From an uncultured Ligilactobacillus sp. (GTDB taxonomy: Bacteria; Bacillota; Bacilli; Lactobacillales; Lactobacillaceae), in assembly GCA_934215475.1 (NCBI GenBank), contig CAKPZY010000010.1:1-52641 (forward strand): a stretch of DNA of 52,641 nucleotides. Direction: 5' to 3'. Shown in pieces: positions 43,485 through 52,363 of this stretch. The notes below the pieces were generated by a model. That model was not told the origin of the DNA and ran no database searches. It saw only the letters and a list, made by a program, of their open reading frames with translations. The position numbers were made by a program, and so were the translations under genes. Every line of letters begins with the position of its first letter. Within the stretch, counting starts at the first letter, position 1.

Positions 43485-44561
43485 ATGAAAAAATATCTCA
43501 GCTTATCAGATGGTACCGTCTTTCAAGGTATCGCATTTGGTGACATCACCGCAATGGCATCAGGTGAACTTGTTTTCAATACTGCCATGACCGGTTACCA
43601 AGAAGCGATAACGGATCCATCATACACTAACCAGCTGTTAGCTTTTACCTTTCCATTGATTGGAACATACGGGATCTCACACGACCAAAACCAAAGCACG
43701 CAGTCGACTTGTCAAGCTGTCTTAGTGCACCACCTGGAAAATGAAGCTGGCAATGATCAGCTTTCATTAAGCAACTGGTTAGCCCATCAGCATGTTCTAG
43801 GTTTAAGTGAATTTGACACTCGCAATTTAAGCAAACATATTCGTGAGCATGGCACCTTAAACGCGATCATCACGAACCAACCGCTGTCACCAGAGGATTT
43901 CAGCGCACTTTATCCCGTGTTAAGTGCTAAGTTAAGCAAAAAACCGCAAATTCAGCAGCAAACTTACCATGTTCCTCACGCAAGCTATCATGTTGTTGTG
44001 TTAAACTTTGGCGTTAAGCAAGCAATTATCAGTGAACTTTTACAAGCAAATTGCAATGTTACCGTGGTTCCATACACCACTAATGTAACGGACATCAAAA
44101 AATGCCGCCCCGACGGCATTTTAATTTCAAATGGTCCTGATGATCCACGGGAATATACCAGCTGCATCCCGCTTATTCAACAACTGGAAACAATTTACCC
44201 TGTCGCTGGCATATGCCTGGGACATCAATTACTCGCTCTGGCCAACGGAGCTTCGACCTATCAATTACCATTTGGTCATCATGGACTTAATCACCCCGTA
44301 AATTTACTGAACACTAACCAAACCATCATGACAAGTCAAAATCATGGATATGCCGTAGATCCCGATTCACTTGATTGCACCGACTTAGTTGTTACCGCGA
44401 TGGAGGCCAATGATAATACGATCGAGGGGCTTGCGATGAAGCATTTACCGGTGATCAGCATCCAATTTCACCCAGAGGCAAACCCAGGACCGCTAGATGG
44501 GTCGAGTTTTTTCACACAATTCAAACAGATAATGCATAGTGAGGTGAAAGAACATGCCTAA
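43485..44561 (+). CDS. carA: Carbamoyl-phosphate synthase small subunit
   Basis: Glutamine amidotransferase subunit supplying ammonia to CarB, 358 aa. The class I triad is visible: C244 in GICLGHQ, H329 and E331 in QFHPEANPGP. The ATG at 43485 has AAGGGGTG upstream and starts the family N-terminus (YLSLSDGTVFQG); an earlier in-frame start at 43455 lacks a site. The stop overlaps carB by 8 nt. Being next to argC with no pyr genes or PyrR leader, this is the arginine-linked enzyme. Confidence 0.95.
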   Translation: MKKYLSLSDGTVFQGIAFGDITAMASGELVFNTAMTGYQEAITDPSYTNQLLAFTFPLIGTYGISHDQNQSTQSTCQAVLVHHLENEAGNDQLSLSNWLAHQHVLGLSEFDTRNLSKHIREHGTLNAIITNQPLSPEDFSALYPVLSAKLSKKPQIQQQTYHVPHASYHVVVLNFGVKQAIISELLQANCNVTVVPYTTNVTDIKKCRPDGILISNGPDDPREYTSCIPLIQQLETIYPVAGICLGHQLLALANGASTYQLPFGHHGLNHPVNLLNTNQTIMTSQNHGYAVDPDSLDCTDLVVTAMEANDNTIEGLAMKHLPVISIQFHPEANPGPLDGSSFFTQFKQIMHSEVKEHA

Positions 44562-47500
44562 AAATAACTCGCTGCATAAAATCGTAGTTCTCGGTTCTGA
44601 GCCGATAGTGATCGGACAAGCAGCCGAATTTGATTATGCAGGCAGTCAGGCATGTCTTAGTCTCCGGGAAGAAGGTTACCAAGTTGTTCTGATAAATTCC
44701 AACCCAGCGACCATCATGACCGATGATGAAATCGCAGACCAGGTGTATTTAGAGCCGCTGACAGTGACCTCATTCAGCAAGATCCTAGCCAAAGAGCAGC
44801 CAGATGCCTTGTTACCTTCACTAGGAGGTCAAACTGGTTTAAACTTGGCAGTTGAACTCAAGGATGAAGGAGTTTTGGATAAGTATCATATTTCGCTTTT
44901 AGGTACAGATCTTTCAACCATCGAACAAGCCGAGGACCGGGAAAAATTCAAACAGCTAATGCAAGAAATCAAGCAGCCGATCCCAGCCAGTTTGACTGTC
45001 CATACGGTATGTGAGTCGCTTTCGTTTGCCAACCACATCGGCTATCCGGTGATCGTACGTCCTGCCTTTACTCTTGGTGGGACGGGTGGTGGGATCGCTA
45101 ATGAGCCCAATGAACTGACCAAAATCGTCAGTCGGGGATTAGCCATGTCACCAGTGAACGAATGTTTGATCGAAAAAAGCATCGCGGGCTTCAAGGAAAT
45201 TGAATTCGAAGTTATGCGCGATGCTAGAGGAAATAAAGTCAGCGTATGCTGCATGGAAAATTTCGACCCCGTTGGTATTCATACTGGTGATTCTATTGTT
45301 GTTGCCCCAAGCCTCTCACTTGACGACCAAACTTATCAGCGGTTACGTTACGCCTCGTTGGCAATTGTGGAAGCCTTAGGAATTAAAGGAGGCTGCAATG
45401 TTCAGCTTGCCCAAGATCCCAATAGTAAACAGTATTATGTAATCGAGGTCAATCCTCGCGTGAGCCGTTCGTCTGCACTCGCTTCTAAAGCAACGGGATA
45501 TCCGATAGCTAAGATCACGGCTAAAATTGCGGTTGGTTTAAATTTGACTGAAATTATCAACCCAGTGACCCAAAGCACCTGTGCCGACTTCGAACCAGCC
45601 TTAGACTATGTGGTCGTTAAGATCCCACGGTTCCCATTTGATAAATTTATCAGTGCTGATCATCATCTTGGTACCCAAATGCAGGCAACGGGTGAAGTGA
45701 TGGGGATCGGAGCAACCCTCGAGGAAGCACTTTTAAAAGCAGTCAGCTCATTAGAAATTAATTCTCAAATTCAGGCGACACTCTTACCCCTTATTTCTCA
45801 AAATGACCATGAACTAGAACATGCTCTACAGTTTCCCACAGAGCAACGGCTTTTCGAACTTTTTGAAGCTCTAAAACGAGGCTGGTCAACTGCTAGGTTG
45901 GCAAATATAACAACAATTACGCCAATTTTTTTGCATAAACTCGCACACATCTGGCAGCTTAAAGAGCAATTATTCAATCACCCTTTGACACCGTCTTTAC
46001 TATCAGCCGCCAAACAATATGGTTTTAGTAATAGTATGATTGCTAACACTACTGGTAAAACAACAGCTGAGATTGAAACATTGCTAGATCAAAACACCAT
46101 CAAACCTGCTTACAAGATGGTCGATACTTGTGCTGCTGAATTTGCAAGTCAAACACCATACTTTTACAGCAGCTTTTTCCCAGCAGAAAATGAAAGTCAC
46201 CCTCTCGGTAAGAGCATCATCGTTTTAGGGTCTGGACCAATTCGTATTGGTCAAGGGGTGGAATTTGACTATACGACCGTTCATTGTGTTCAGGCCATTA
46301 AAGAGGCTGGTTATCATGCCATTGTGATCAATAATAATCCTGAAACAGTCTCAACTGATTTTTCAGTTTCGGACAAGCTGTACTTCGAACCTTTGACAGT
46401 TGAGAGTGTCATGAATATCGTTAAACTTGAAAAGCCGATCGGTGTGATCGTTCAATTCGGCGGGCAAACGGCTATCAATCTAACAAAGTCCCTGGTTGAT
46501 CACAAGGTTAATATCTTAGGGACATCGCTTAAAGGCATCAAACAAACAGAAGATCGTCAGCAATTTGGGAAACTGTTAAAGAAACAGCAGATACCCCAAC
46601 CAGCTGGTGCAACTGCCATGAACCTGGCAGAAGCCAAGGAGATCGCCGCACAAATCGGCTATCCTGTCATGGTACGTCCAAGTTTTGTGTTAGGCGGCCG
46701 AGCAATGTCAATAGTTCATGACGAAACAGAGATCGAAGCATATGTTGCTAAAGCAATATCCGCCGCTCCTCGCCAGCCAATTCTTATTGATCACTATGTA
46801 ACCGGAATTGAATGCGAGCTCGATATTTTGAGTGACGGACAAAATGTGTTCATACCAGGAATAATGGAACACCTGGAGGGAGCCGGTATTCATTCTGGTG
46901 ATTCTATCGCAGCCTATCCAGCGCAACACCTAACCCAATCACAAAGGTCCGCTATCATGACTACTGCGAAAAAAATTGCCCAACAAGTCCATTGCGTTGG
47001 TATCATGAATATTCAGTTTATTGTTGGTGACCAAATCTATGTGATCGATGTCAACCCACGAGCCAGCAGAACAGTCCCATTTATGAGCAAGGTCACTGAT
47101 CATCATTTGGCCAAAATCGCGACCAGTCTGATTTTAGGCAAAACACTGAGTGAACTGGGCTTCACTTCAGCTTATGAACCTGAACCAGACTACGTTGCTA
47201 TCAAAGCACCAGTCTTTTCATTTTCAAAATTAGTTAATATGAATACTTTATTAGGCCCAGAAATGAAGTCTACCGGTGAAACTATCGGTATTGCTGACAC
47301 ATATCGAGGGGCTCTGCAAAAAGCGCTGATTGACAGTTACCACCTAAACCCAATCAAAGAAAAACAACTAGTGGTCTTAGACGAAACCGCTGGAGATGAT
47401 GGTGTTCTATTAGGACTGCTCAAACAGGCCGAGATCCCTGTTGAAATTATCCATGATTCAGTACAGTTGGCGGCCATAGACCCAAAAAATGTCTGGCTCG

Positions 47501-47637
47501 TGGCAAACAATTCAACCGAACAGACCACCTCAGATCCCCTCAATTATTTTGCTCTGAGTGCTGAAATTCCATTTTTCAGCACCACTGAAACTTTAAAAGG
47601 TATTTTAAAGGTACTTGAACCTGCAAGAGTAAGTTAA
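44554..47637 (+). CDS. carB: Carbamoyl-phosphate synthase large subunit
   Basis: Makes carbamoyl phosphate from bicarbonate, ammonia and two ATP, 1027 aa. It has two homologous ATP-grasp halves: GQAAEFDYAGSQACLSL and PAFTLGGTGGG in the first, GQGVEFDYTTVHCVQA and PSFVLGGRAMSIV in the second. The C-terminal MGS-like allosteric domain is short (total about 30-45 residues below the usual 1060), typical of arginine-specific copies not controlled by UMP. The ATG overlaps carA by 8 nt, implying coupled translation. Confidence 0.95.
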   Translation: MPKNNSLHKIVVLGSEPIVIGQAAEFDYAGSQACLSLREEGYQVVLINSNPATIMTDDEIADQVYLEPLTVTSFSKILAKEQPDALLPSLGGQTGLNLAVELKDEGVLDKYHISLLGTDLSTIEQAEDREKFKQLMQEIKQPIPASLTVHTVCESLSFANHIGYPVIVRPAFTLGGTGGGIANEPNELTKIVSRGLAMSPVNECLIEKSIAGFKEIEFEVMRDARGNKVSVCCMENFDPVGIHTGDSIVVAPSLSLDDQTYQRLRYASLAIVEALGIKGGCNVQLAQDPNSKQYYVIEVNPRVSRSSALASKATGYPIAKITAKIAVGLNLTEIINPVTQSTCADFEPALDYVVVKIPRFPFDKFISADHHLGTQMQATGEVMGIGATLEEALLKAVSSLEINSQIQATLLPLISQNDHELEHALQFPTEQRLFELFEALKRGWSTARLANITTITPIFLHKLAHIWQLKEQLFNHPLTPSLLSAAKQYGFSNSMIANTTGKTTAEIETLLDQNTIKPAYKMVDTCAAEFASQTPYFYSSFFPAENESHPLGKSIIVLGSGPIRIGQGVEFDYTTVHCVQAIKEAGYHAIVINNNPETVSTDFSVSDKLYFEPLTVESVMNIVKLEKPIGVIVQFGGQTAINLTKSLVDHKVNILGTSLKGIKQTEDRQQFGKLLKKQQIPQPAGATAMNLAEAKEIAAQIGYPVMVRPSFVLGGRAMSIVHDETEIEAYVAKAISAAPRQPILIDHYVTGIECELDILSDGQNVFIPGIMEHLEGAGIHSGDSIAAYPAQHLTQSQRSAIMTTAKKIAQQVHCVGIMNIQFIVGDQIYVIDVNPRASRTVPFMSKVTDHHLAKIATSLILGKTLSELGFTSAYEPEPDYVAIKAPVFSFSKLVNMNTLLGPEMKSTGETIGIADTYRGALQKALIDSYHLNPIKEKQLVVLDETAGDDGVLLGLLKQAEIPVEIIHDSVQLAAIDPKNVWLVANNSTEQTTSDPLNYFALSAEIPFFSTTETLKGILKVLEPARVS

Positions 47638-47710
47638 TTTGGTAAAAAATATTAGCATCAGCAAATTAAAATCTGCCTTTAATATGCCTTTAAAAAATAA
47701 AGATCAATAA

Positions 47711-47757
47711 AAAACTAGTGAAGCAAGTCTAAATAAAGACTGTTTCACTAGTTTTAT
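47711..47757. terminator. Bidirectional terminator after carB
   Basis: AAACTAGTGAA and AGTCT pair with AGACT and TTCACTAGTTT. Confidence 0.9.
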
Positions 47758-47841
47758 AAATAATTATTTTATCAGTCATCCTCATAAGAGCTTAATTCCC
47801 GACTATTTCTGACATCTTCAAGCCTAATGCGATTCATTTTA

Positions 47842-48195
47842 CTACTTCATAAAGAAATAAGACAAGAATATAGATAACAGACAAATTATCAAAAAGACAA
47901 GGGAAAATATAAATACTATACCGACCTTTTCATAAAAGTAAGAAGCCTTATCTCTCTTATTTCTTAATTCATCGACAGGTTTGCCCTCAGAAAAGGGCAC
48001 GATCTCCGCATATGTTTTAATGTCTGCTGATTTTTTTAATTTTTCCAGTTTAAGCGCGCCGAGATATACACAAATATATAAAATGACGGGAATGAATAAA
48101 GGCAACACGGATTTTTGCAGCAAAAAAATTACCGGGCCTAATGATAGTGCCGTTAGCGTCGTGAAAATTACCATGATCCACGAATACTTATTCAA
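47842..48195 (-). CDS. Membrane protein paired with an HTH regulator
   Basis: A 117-residue protein with two N-terminal and one C-terminal hydrophobic segments and a charged middle (ELRNKRDKASYFYEK). It starts at a TTG that overlaps the last 8 nt of the upstream HTH gene. In many lactobacilli such HTH and membrane parts form one polypeptide, so this may be a split gene or two coupled genes. It probably senses a membrane state and modulates the regulator. Function unknown. Confidence 0.65.
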   Translation of the reverse strand: MNKYSWIMVIFTTLTALSLGPVIFLLQKSVLPLFIPVILYICVYLGALKLEKLKKSADIKTYAEIVPFSEGKPVDELRNKRDKASYFYEKVGIVFIFSLVFLIICLLSIFLSYFFMK

Positions 48196-48439
48196 TTGTT
48201 TGTTGATCGACTGGTTCTCTAGTTGTTTTTTTCATTAGTTTCAGATCTCCTTTAACTAATTTGTCTAAGGAAGTATCGAAAATGGAGCTCAGCAGCAAAA
48301 GACTGCGAATATCGGGGTAGCTTCTGTCAGTTTCCCAGTTAGAAATTGTTTGCCGTGAAACATAGACCTTATCTGCTAATTGTTCCTGGGAGTAACTATA
48401 AGCGGAACGGTATTTTTTAATTTGTTTCCCCAGCTCCAT
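48188..48439 (-). CDS. XRE-family HTH regulator
   Basis: An 83-residue Cro/CI-type DNA-binding protein. The HTH YSQEQLADKVYVSRQTISNWETDRSYPD is classical (quoted in part: ADKVYVSRQTISNWE), followed by LLLLSSIFDTSLDKLVKGD. AGGAGG precedes the ATG. Its 3' end overlaps the membrane-protein gene by 8 nt. An inverted repeat over the -35 region (48521-48546) is a likely autoregulatory site. Confidence 0.88.
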   Translation of the reverse strand: MELGKQIKKYRSAYSYSQEQLADKVYVSRQTISNWETDRSYPDIRSLLLLSSIFDTSLDKLVKGDLKLMKKTTREPVDQQTIE

Positions 48440-48520
48440 TTGTCTTCCTCCTTTCTCTTTACCTTAATGTAAAACAACTAGAATTGTTGCTCAGTCAAAA
48501 ACCGTTATAATGGCTCTTAT

Positions 48521-48546
48521 CCGTTGTCAAAAAGCTTTGACAACGG
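48521..48546. promoter_or_regulatory. Inverted repeat overlapping the -35 of the XRE gene
   Basis: CCGTTGTCAAA and TTTGACAACGG are perfect 11-bp arms with a 4-nt loop. On the minus strand one arm contains TTGACA, with a TATAAC downstream. No U-run follows, so an operator is likelier than a terminator, though it also lies just after the next XRE gene. Confidence 0.5.
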
Positions 48547-48576
48547 GCGCTAATTGTAGAATTTTCTTGGTTTTAT

Positions 48577-48795
48577 TTATTTTTCATTTACTTCATCTGG
48601 CTCATAGTCTAAGATGTCTCCTGGCTTACAATCTAGAACTTGACAGAGCTTATTTAAAGTTGAAAACCGAATGCCTTTGGCTTTTCCAGTTTTTAAAACT
48701 GAAAGATTGGCCGGAGTGATCCCAATTTTTTGAGCCAGTTCCTTACCAGATATTCTTCTTTCTAACATGACAAAGTCTAATTTTGTCTGAATCAT
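48577..48795 (-). CDS. Small XRE-family HTH regulator (YozG-like)
   Basis: A 72-residue single-domain Cro/CI-type repressor: SGKELAQKIGITPANLSVLKTG is the HTH, followed by FSTLNKLCQVLDCKPGDILDY (quoted in part). AAGGG precedes the ATG. It follows the DUF2975 gene by 10 nt, the standard pairing of YozG-type regulators with DUF2975 membrane proteins in Firmicutes. Confidence 0.85.
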   Translation of the reverse strand: MIQTKLDFVMLERRISGKELAQKIGITPANLSVLKTGKAKGIRFSTLNKLCQVLDCKPGDILDYEPDEVNEK

Positions 48796-48805
48796 GTGAT
48801 CGCCC

Positions 48806-49357
48806 TTAAATTATTTCGTTATTTTCTTTTTTGATTTCTAAACCGGATGCGAAAACTTCATAAACTATGAATAAAGTAACCAAAAAGATAACTTCCACTA
48901 GCCACGTGACAAACTCATGATTACGATTTAAAGCTGAGCTAAAGCCATTTATCGCGGCGGCCCAAGGATAAACTGCAATGATTTGGAGAAATTGTGCCAA
49001 AAGGCCTACAGTTCCTGCAATCAACATGGTTTTTAAAGCTTTCAAATTAGCGATAACAAAATATTGGCTTTTCTTAATATTTTTATGCATGTTACGCAGG
49101 TAATGCATGATCAAAAAAATTGCGATAATCAGCATCAGCCGCAACACAACCACGATATAACTCAAAATTATTTGTCCCTTAACATTAGGTGATACTGTAT
49201 AAAAGAAAAGGACAAAAAATTTGCTGTACATAGCTTCACCATGGATAGCCATTGATATGGCCCAAAAAACGTACTGGATCACACCCAAGACCGCTCCCAA
49301 TTGGATCAGCCACGTAAATCCATTAGCAATATTTAAAAAATACTTTTTTCGTTTCAA
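48806..49357 (-). CDS. DUF2975 membrane protein
   Basis: A 183-residue protein with four hydrophobic segments: near the N-terminus (GFTWLIQLGAVLGVIQYVFW), about 75-100, about 110-130 and the C-terminal VIFLVTLFIVYEVFASGLEI. The TTG at 49357 has GGAAGGTGA upstream; the in-frame ATG at 49420 does not. Paired with a YozG-type regulator. Function unknown; such pairs are often linked to ABC exporters like the one next door. Confidence 0.75.
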   Translation of the reverse strand: MKRKKYFLNIANGFTWLIQLGAVLGVIQYVFWAISMAIHGEAMYSKFFVLFFYTVSPNVKGQIILSYIVVVLRLMLIIAIFLIMHYLRNMHKNIKKSQYFVIANLKALKTMLIAGTVGLLAQFLQIIAVYPWAAAINGFSSALNRNHEFVTWLVEVIFLVTLFIVYEVFASGLEIKKENNEII

Positions 49358-49436
49358 CGTCTCACCTTCCAAATAATACTTACTATTATTGTGTAACAGT
49401 GACATTGTATTGTAAAGCAATATTTAGAACACGCGC

Positions 49437-49482
49437 AAAAAGTGGCAAAAGAAACCACATAAGGATTTTCTGCCACTTTTAT
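49437..49482. terminator. Terminator after the pspC remnant
   Basis: AAAAGTGGCA pairs with TGCCACTTTT, symmetric for both strands. It closes the ABC-transporter operon. Confidence 0.8.
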
Positions 49483-49485
49483 TTA

Positions 49486-49676
49486 TCATATGCCTTGTTT
49501 GCCTTCTGGTGGCATAATCAACCACAATGCTAAATAAACAATTAAACCTGGGAAAGGAGTCACCGTGGCAATCACCCAATGATCCTTAAAAGTGTAGCAT
49601 TCCAGCCAAATTGATCGACAATTCCTCCTAACACACCCGCAAAACCTTTGTTGTTGCTTGAACGTTGTAATGACAT
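49486..49676 (-). pseudogene. PspC-domain membrane protein, 1-nt frameshift
   Basis: ATG with AAAGGAAATG upstream opens a frame reading SNNKGFAGVLGGIVDQFGWNATLLRII and then hits TGA (quoted in part). Inserting one T restores WVIATVTPFPGLIVYLALWLIMPPEG, giving a complete PspC domain (GVLGGIAxxFG, LIYLVLWLIMP-like). Members are small envelope-stress proteins. It starts 16 nt after the ABC permease gene and was probably its third cistron. Either genuinely broken or a base-call error. Confidence 0.75.
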
Positions 49677-49691
49677 TCTCTCATTTCCTTT

Positions 49692-50459
49692 CTAGACATT
49701 TCTTTTACTAAATACGATCGAGCCGAGCAGTAAGAAGATTCCGATAAAAACTACATTTCCCGTAAACATCTGTGGTGCCGATAATTTATCCAGGTGCGAA
49801 ACACCATTGCTAATCAAGGCTGGATAATTCAACATGGTAAACGGATTCCACTTAAACCCTTCCCACTTGCTAATGAATGAACCAATAAAGGCGGAAGCTA
49901 GTATAGTTGAGAAATAGCCAACAATTCCGATAGATACGGCAACCGCACTGTTAGTAAACAGGTTAGCCACCAGCAAGACTAGGCTCACCAAAAGCAACGT
50001 AGTTAATAATTGAGCTCCGTGCAATTCTAAGAAATATGAGAGACGATTCAGGCCACCAAAACCGATTTGCTCAAATAAACTTACCTTAGGGAATAAAACG
50101 ACTTTTAACCCGACACTGATGATCGTTGCTAAGATATACCAGTAAATGGAGTAACATAAGATAGTGAGCCATTTTGATGCTAAAATTTGCCCACGATTAT
50201 ATTTTTGATAAAGTAAATTTTTTATCGTGCCGTATTCAAATTCCGACGTAATAATTGTCGCAGCTGCCGCAATCAGAAAGAATACTATCAGTTCAAAACC
50301 ATAATAACCTTGCTTAAAAGAAAAAGTTAAGCCCAAATCAGGATTATTTTTGACTCGCAACGCAAAGGAGGTTTGGACGATCAACAAAAAAATCATTTCT
50401 AGCCAAGTGCTCTTCTTTTTGGATAATTTAAATAACTCTTGTTTGACTAAAGTAAGCAT
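49692..50459 (-). CDS. ABC-2 type transporter permease
   Basis: A 255-residue membrane protein with about six hydrophobic segments. The N-terminal LVKQELFKLSKKKSTW and TSEFEYGTIKNLLYQKYNRGQIL are typical of bacitracin/lantibiotic-type exporter permeases. It starts within the ATPase stop codon (TAATG). It functions with that ATPase, possibly in antimicrobial-peptide resistance or export; no peptide gene or two-component system is adjacent. Confidence 0.86.
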   Translation of the reverse strand: MLTLVKQELFKLSKKKSTWLEMIFLLIVQTSFALRVKNNPDLGLTFSFKQGYYGFELIVFFLIAAAATIITSEFEYGTIKNLLYQKYNRGQILASKWLTILCYSIYWYILATIISVGLKVVLFPKVSLFEQIGFGGLNRLSYFLELHGAQLLTTLLLVSLVLLVANLFTNSAVAVSIGIVGYFSTILASAFIGSFISKWEGFKWNPFTMLNYPALISNGVSHLDKLSAPQMFTGNVVFIGIFLLLGSIVFSKRNV

Positions 50460-51364
50460 TATTTGTCCTCCCTTGTTTGATCCTCAGACAGCAATTCCAA
50501 TAAGGAATTTTCTAGATCTGAACTTTGGTGACTAATATCATTAATTTCGATGTCGTGTTTCTCCAGTAACGAAATTATCTCCGAGACCTTTGTATCTGCA
50601 TCTTCCTTGACCCTGATCTGCTCGTCTGGCAGCAGTGAAAAGCCAACACTGTTTAACAGCTCTTTGGCTTTGCCATCACTATCAGTGGAAATGCTAAGAT
50701 AGCTATTAGCCACTAAAATATCGGCCATGGAAGCTTCTTGAATGATTTGCCCGTGGTTGATTATGAGCAAGCTATCCGCAACCTTCTGCAGTTCCGACAA
50801 AATGTGTGAAGAAATCAAAATCGTTACGCCTGCCTGTTTTAATTTCAACAGTAGGTCTCTGAAATCTTTGTTGGCTTGGGGATCTAACCCATTCATGGGC
50901 TCATCTAAAATAACCAATTCAGGTTTGTTCAATAAAGCTAAAGCAATACCAAGCTTTTGTTTCATACCCAGCGAGTACCTTTTGGCTTTATTCTTGATGT
51001 ACTTTTCCATTTTCAATGAAATTACCAGCCGGTGAATATCTTCTTGAGTGGTAGTCTTAGCGGCAAATAGGTTTAAATGATCTAGACCCGATAAAAATGG
51101 GTAAATTGCCGGAGCTTCGATTAAAGCACCAACCTTAGATAATACCTTATGCGAAGAAAGGCTGATTGATTCGCCTAAAATTGATATCTTGCCTTTGCTT
51201 GTGGTTAAGGTCAAGATACTCTTCATAATAGTGGTCTTGCCCGCGCCGTTTGGTCCAACTAGGCCGATGATCTTTCCTTTTGGAATAACGAAGTTGATGT
51301 CTTTTAAAACAGGCTTATTATTGAATTCCTTGTTTAAGTTGTTGACTTGCAAAACATTTTCCAT
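50459..51364 (-). CDS. ABC transporter ATP-binding protein (BcrA-like)
   Basis: A 301-residue ATPase. Walker A is GPNGAGKTT (37-45), signature YSLGMKQKLG, Walker B LVILDEPMNGLDP and switch histidine in ISSHILSEL. The C-terminal tail of about 90 residues is typical of the drug/bacitracin-exporter class. The ATG at 51364 has AGAGGG upstream; in-frame codons further upstream overlap the promoter (51396-51424). First gene of the operon. Confidence 0.93.
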   Translation of the reverse strand: MENVLQVNNLNKEFNNKPVLKDINFVIPKGKIIGLVGPNGAGKTTIMKSILTLTTSKGKISILGESISLSSHKVLSKVGALIEAPAIYPFLSGLDHLNLFAAKTTTQEDIHRLVISLKMEKYIKNKAKRYSLGMKQKLGIALALLNKPELVILDEPMNGLDPQANKDFRDLLLKLKQAGVTILISSHILSELQKVADSLLIINHGQIIQEASMADILVANSYLSISTDSDGKAKELLNSVGFSLLPDEQIRVKEDADTKVSEIISLLEKHDIEINDISHQSSDLENSLLELLSEDQTREDK

Positions 51365-51395
51365 TTGAATTTCCCTCTTTCTTGATGTTGAAATT

Positions 51396-51424
51396 ATTGT
51401 AAGGCGATAATTTATACTTGTCAA
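51396..51424 (-). promoter_or_regulatory. Promoter of the ABC transporter operon
   Basis: Minus strand TTGACA (51424-51419), 17-bp spacer, TACAAT (51401-51396), about 30 nt before the ATPase start. Confidence 0.78.
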
Positions 51425-51518
51425 GGGGGAAAACTTATAAAATAATACGATACACTTTTCTGTCTTGTGACTGCCTATTTAGAACAACTTTTTAAACCCT
51501 AAAATTGTTTGAGACACA

Positions 51519-51560
51519 AAAATTTGGTCCCCAGAAGATAGTCACTGGGAACCAAATTCA
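51519..51560. terminator. Terminator downstream of the small membrane protein
   Basis: AATTTGGTTCCCAG pairs with CTGGGGACCAAATT on the minus strand, then T's. Confidence 0.85.
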
Positions 51561-51608
51561 TTTTATTTACTTGTCAAAAATTACTTTTAACGCGTCAACA
51601 AAGTAAAA

Positions 51609-51779
51609 TCATTTCTTGTTTTTCTGCCTTTGCCAACTCGCAGCCAGTTCTGATATACATAACAACATGATCAGTATAAGCATGATCAGCACAATGAAAG
51701 GATGACTTTCTAGCAGGATACCACTCAAACAAGTTAATACGGCAATCAAGGCAAAACCAGCAGCGATTTGTTTTTCCAT
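51609..51779 (-). CDS. Small two-segment membrane protein, 56 residues
   Basis: ATG with AAGGAG 9 nt upstream. The product has two hydrophobic stretches (IAAGFALIAVLTCLSGILL and PFIVLIMLILIMLLC) and a short basic tail (SWQRQKNKK). It lies just before the terminator at 51519-51560, on the same strand as the ABC operon but upstream of its promoter. No family is recognised. Ribosome site, terminator and hydrophobic layout support a real gene. Confidence 0.65.
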   Translation of the reverse strand: MEKQIAAGFALIAVLTCLSGILLESHPFIVLIMLILIMLLCISELAASWQRQKNKK

Positions 51780-51868
51780 TGGGTAAACTCCTTTACAATT
51801 TTAAAATTAAATATTCTTGTTGTTATAAGTTTACTCTTCATCATAATTTATTCCAAAGTACATTCTGC

Positions 51869-51994
51869 TTAATCTCTGTCACAATTCAACACAAGAGCAA
51901 ACCACCCAATTAAAATAAAGAAAATAGTTGTTAATAACAGAACTGTACTAATGCGTGGAAGCCAACGATCAAAGCAAAAAGATGAATAGAACAT
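51869..51994 (-). CDS. Possible small membrane peptide, 41 residues
   Basis: ATG-initiated frame with one clear hydrophobic segment (VLLLTTIFFILIGWFALVL) flanked by basic and acidic ends. No ribosome site was seen upstream, so coding is uncertain. It follows the same small-membrane-protein style as its neighbour. Confidence 0.25.
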   Translation of the reverse strand: MFYSSFCFDRWLPRISTVLLLTTIFFILIGWFALVLNCDRD

Positions 51995-52193
51995 AAGCCG
52001 ATTCGATTGTACTGTTAACTTTTAAGGGAAATGACTGTTCTTGTTCGTATTTGAAAAATAAAGTTCATCCAAAGGGATCTTTTGGAAAATGTGATATTTT
52101 TTGTGCAGTATCACTGAGTACTTCACAATTCATTGACTTAAATTTGAGTAAAAAAATAAACCCTCGCTAAAACGAAAGCCATTTAATTGAAAA

Positions 52194-52363
52194 CTATTCA
52201 GTTATTTCATTTAACCAAGCTTCTAGTTGTTGCTCTGTACTGATTTTTTTACTAGGCTTGTCAGCAACAGTATCATACAGATCCATTGTAACAGAATTCT
52301 TTTTGTATTTTGACTGAGCTATATTTACACCCCCCCCACAACTTTTTGTACCAAATAATACAT
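52194..52363 (-). pseudogene. Small ORF interrupted at an 8-G tract
   Basis: ATG followed by YYLVQKVVGG, then a run of eight G (plus-strand C8 at 52330-52337) and a stop. Adding one base gives a 56-residue product continuing VNIAQSKYKKNSVTMDLYDT and ending QQLEAWLNEITE. The tail reads like real protein. No good ribosome site. It could be a phase-variable small gene, a remnant, or an error at the homopolymer. Confidence 0.3.
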
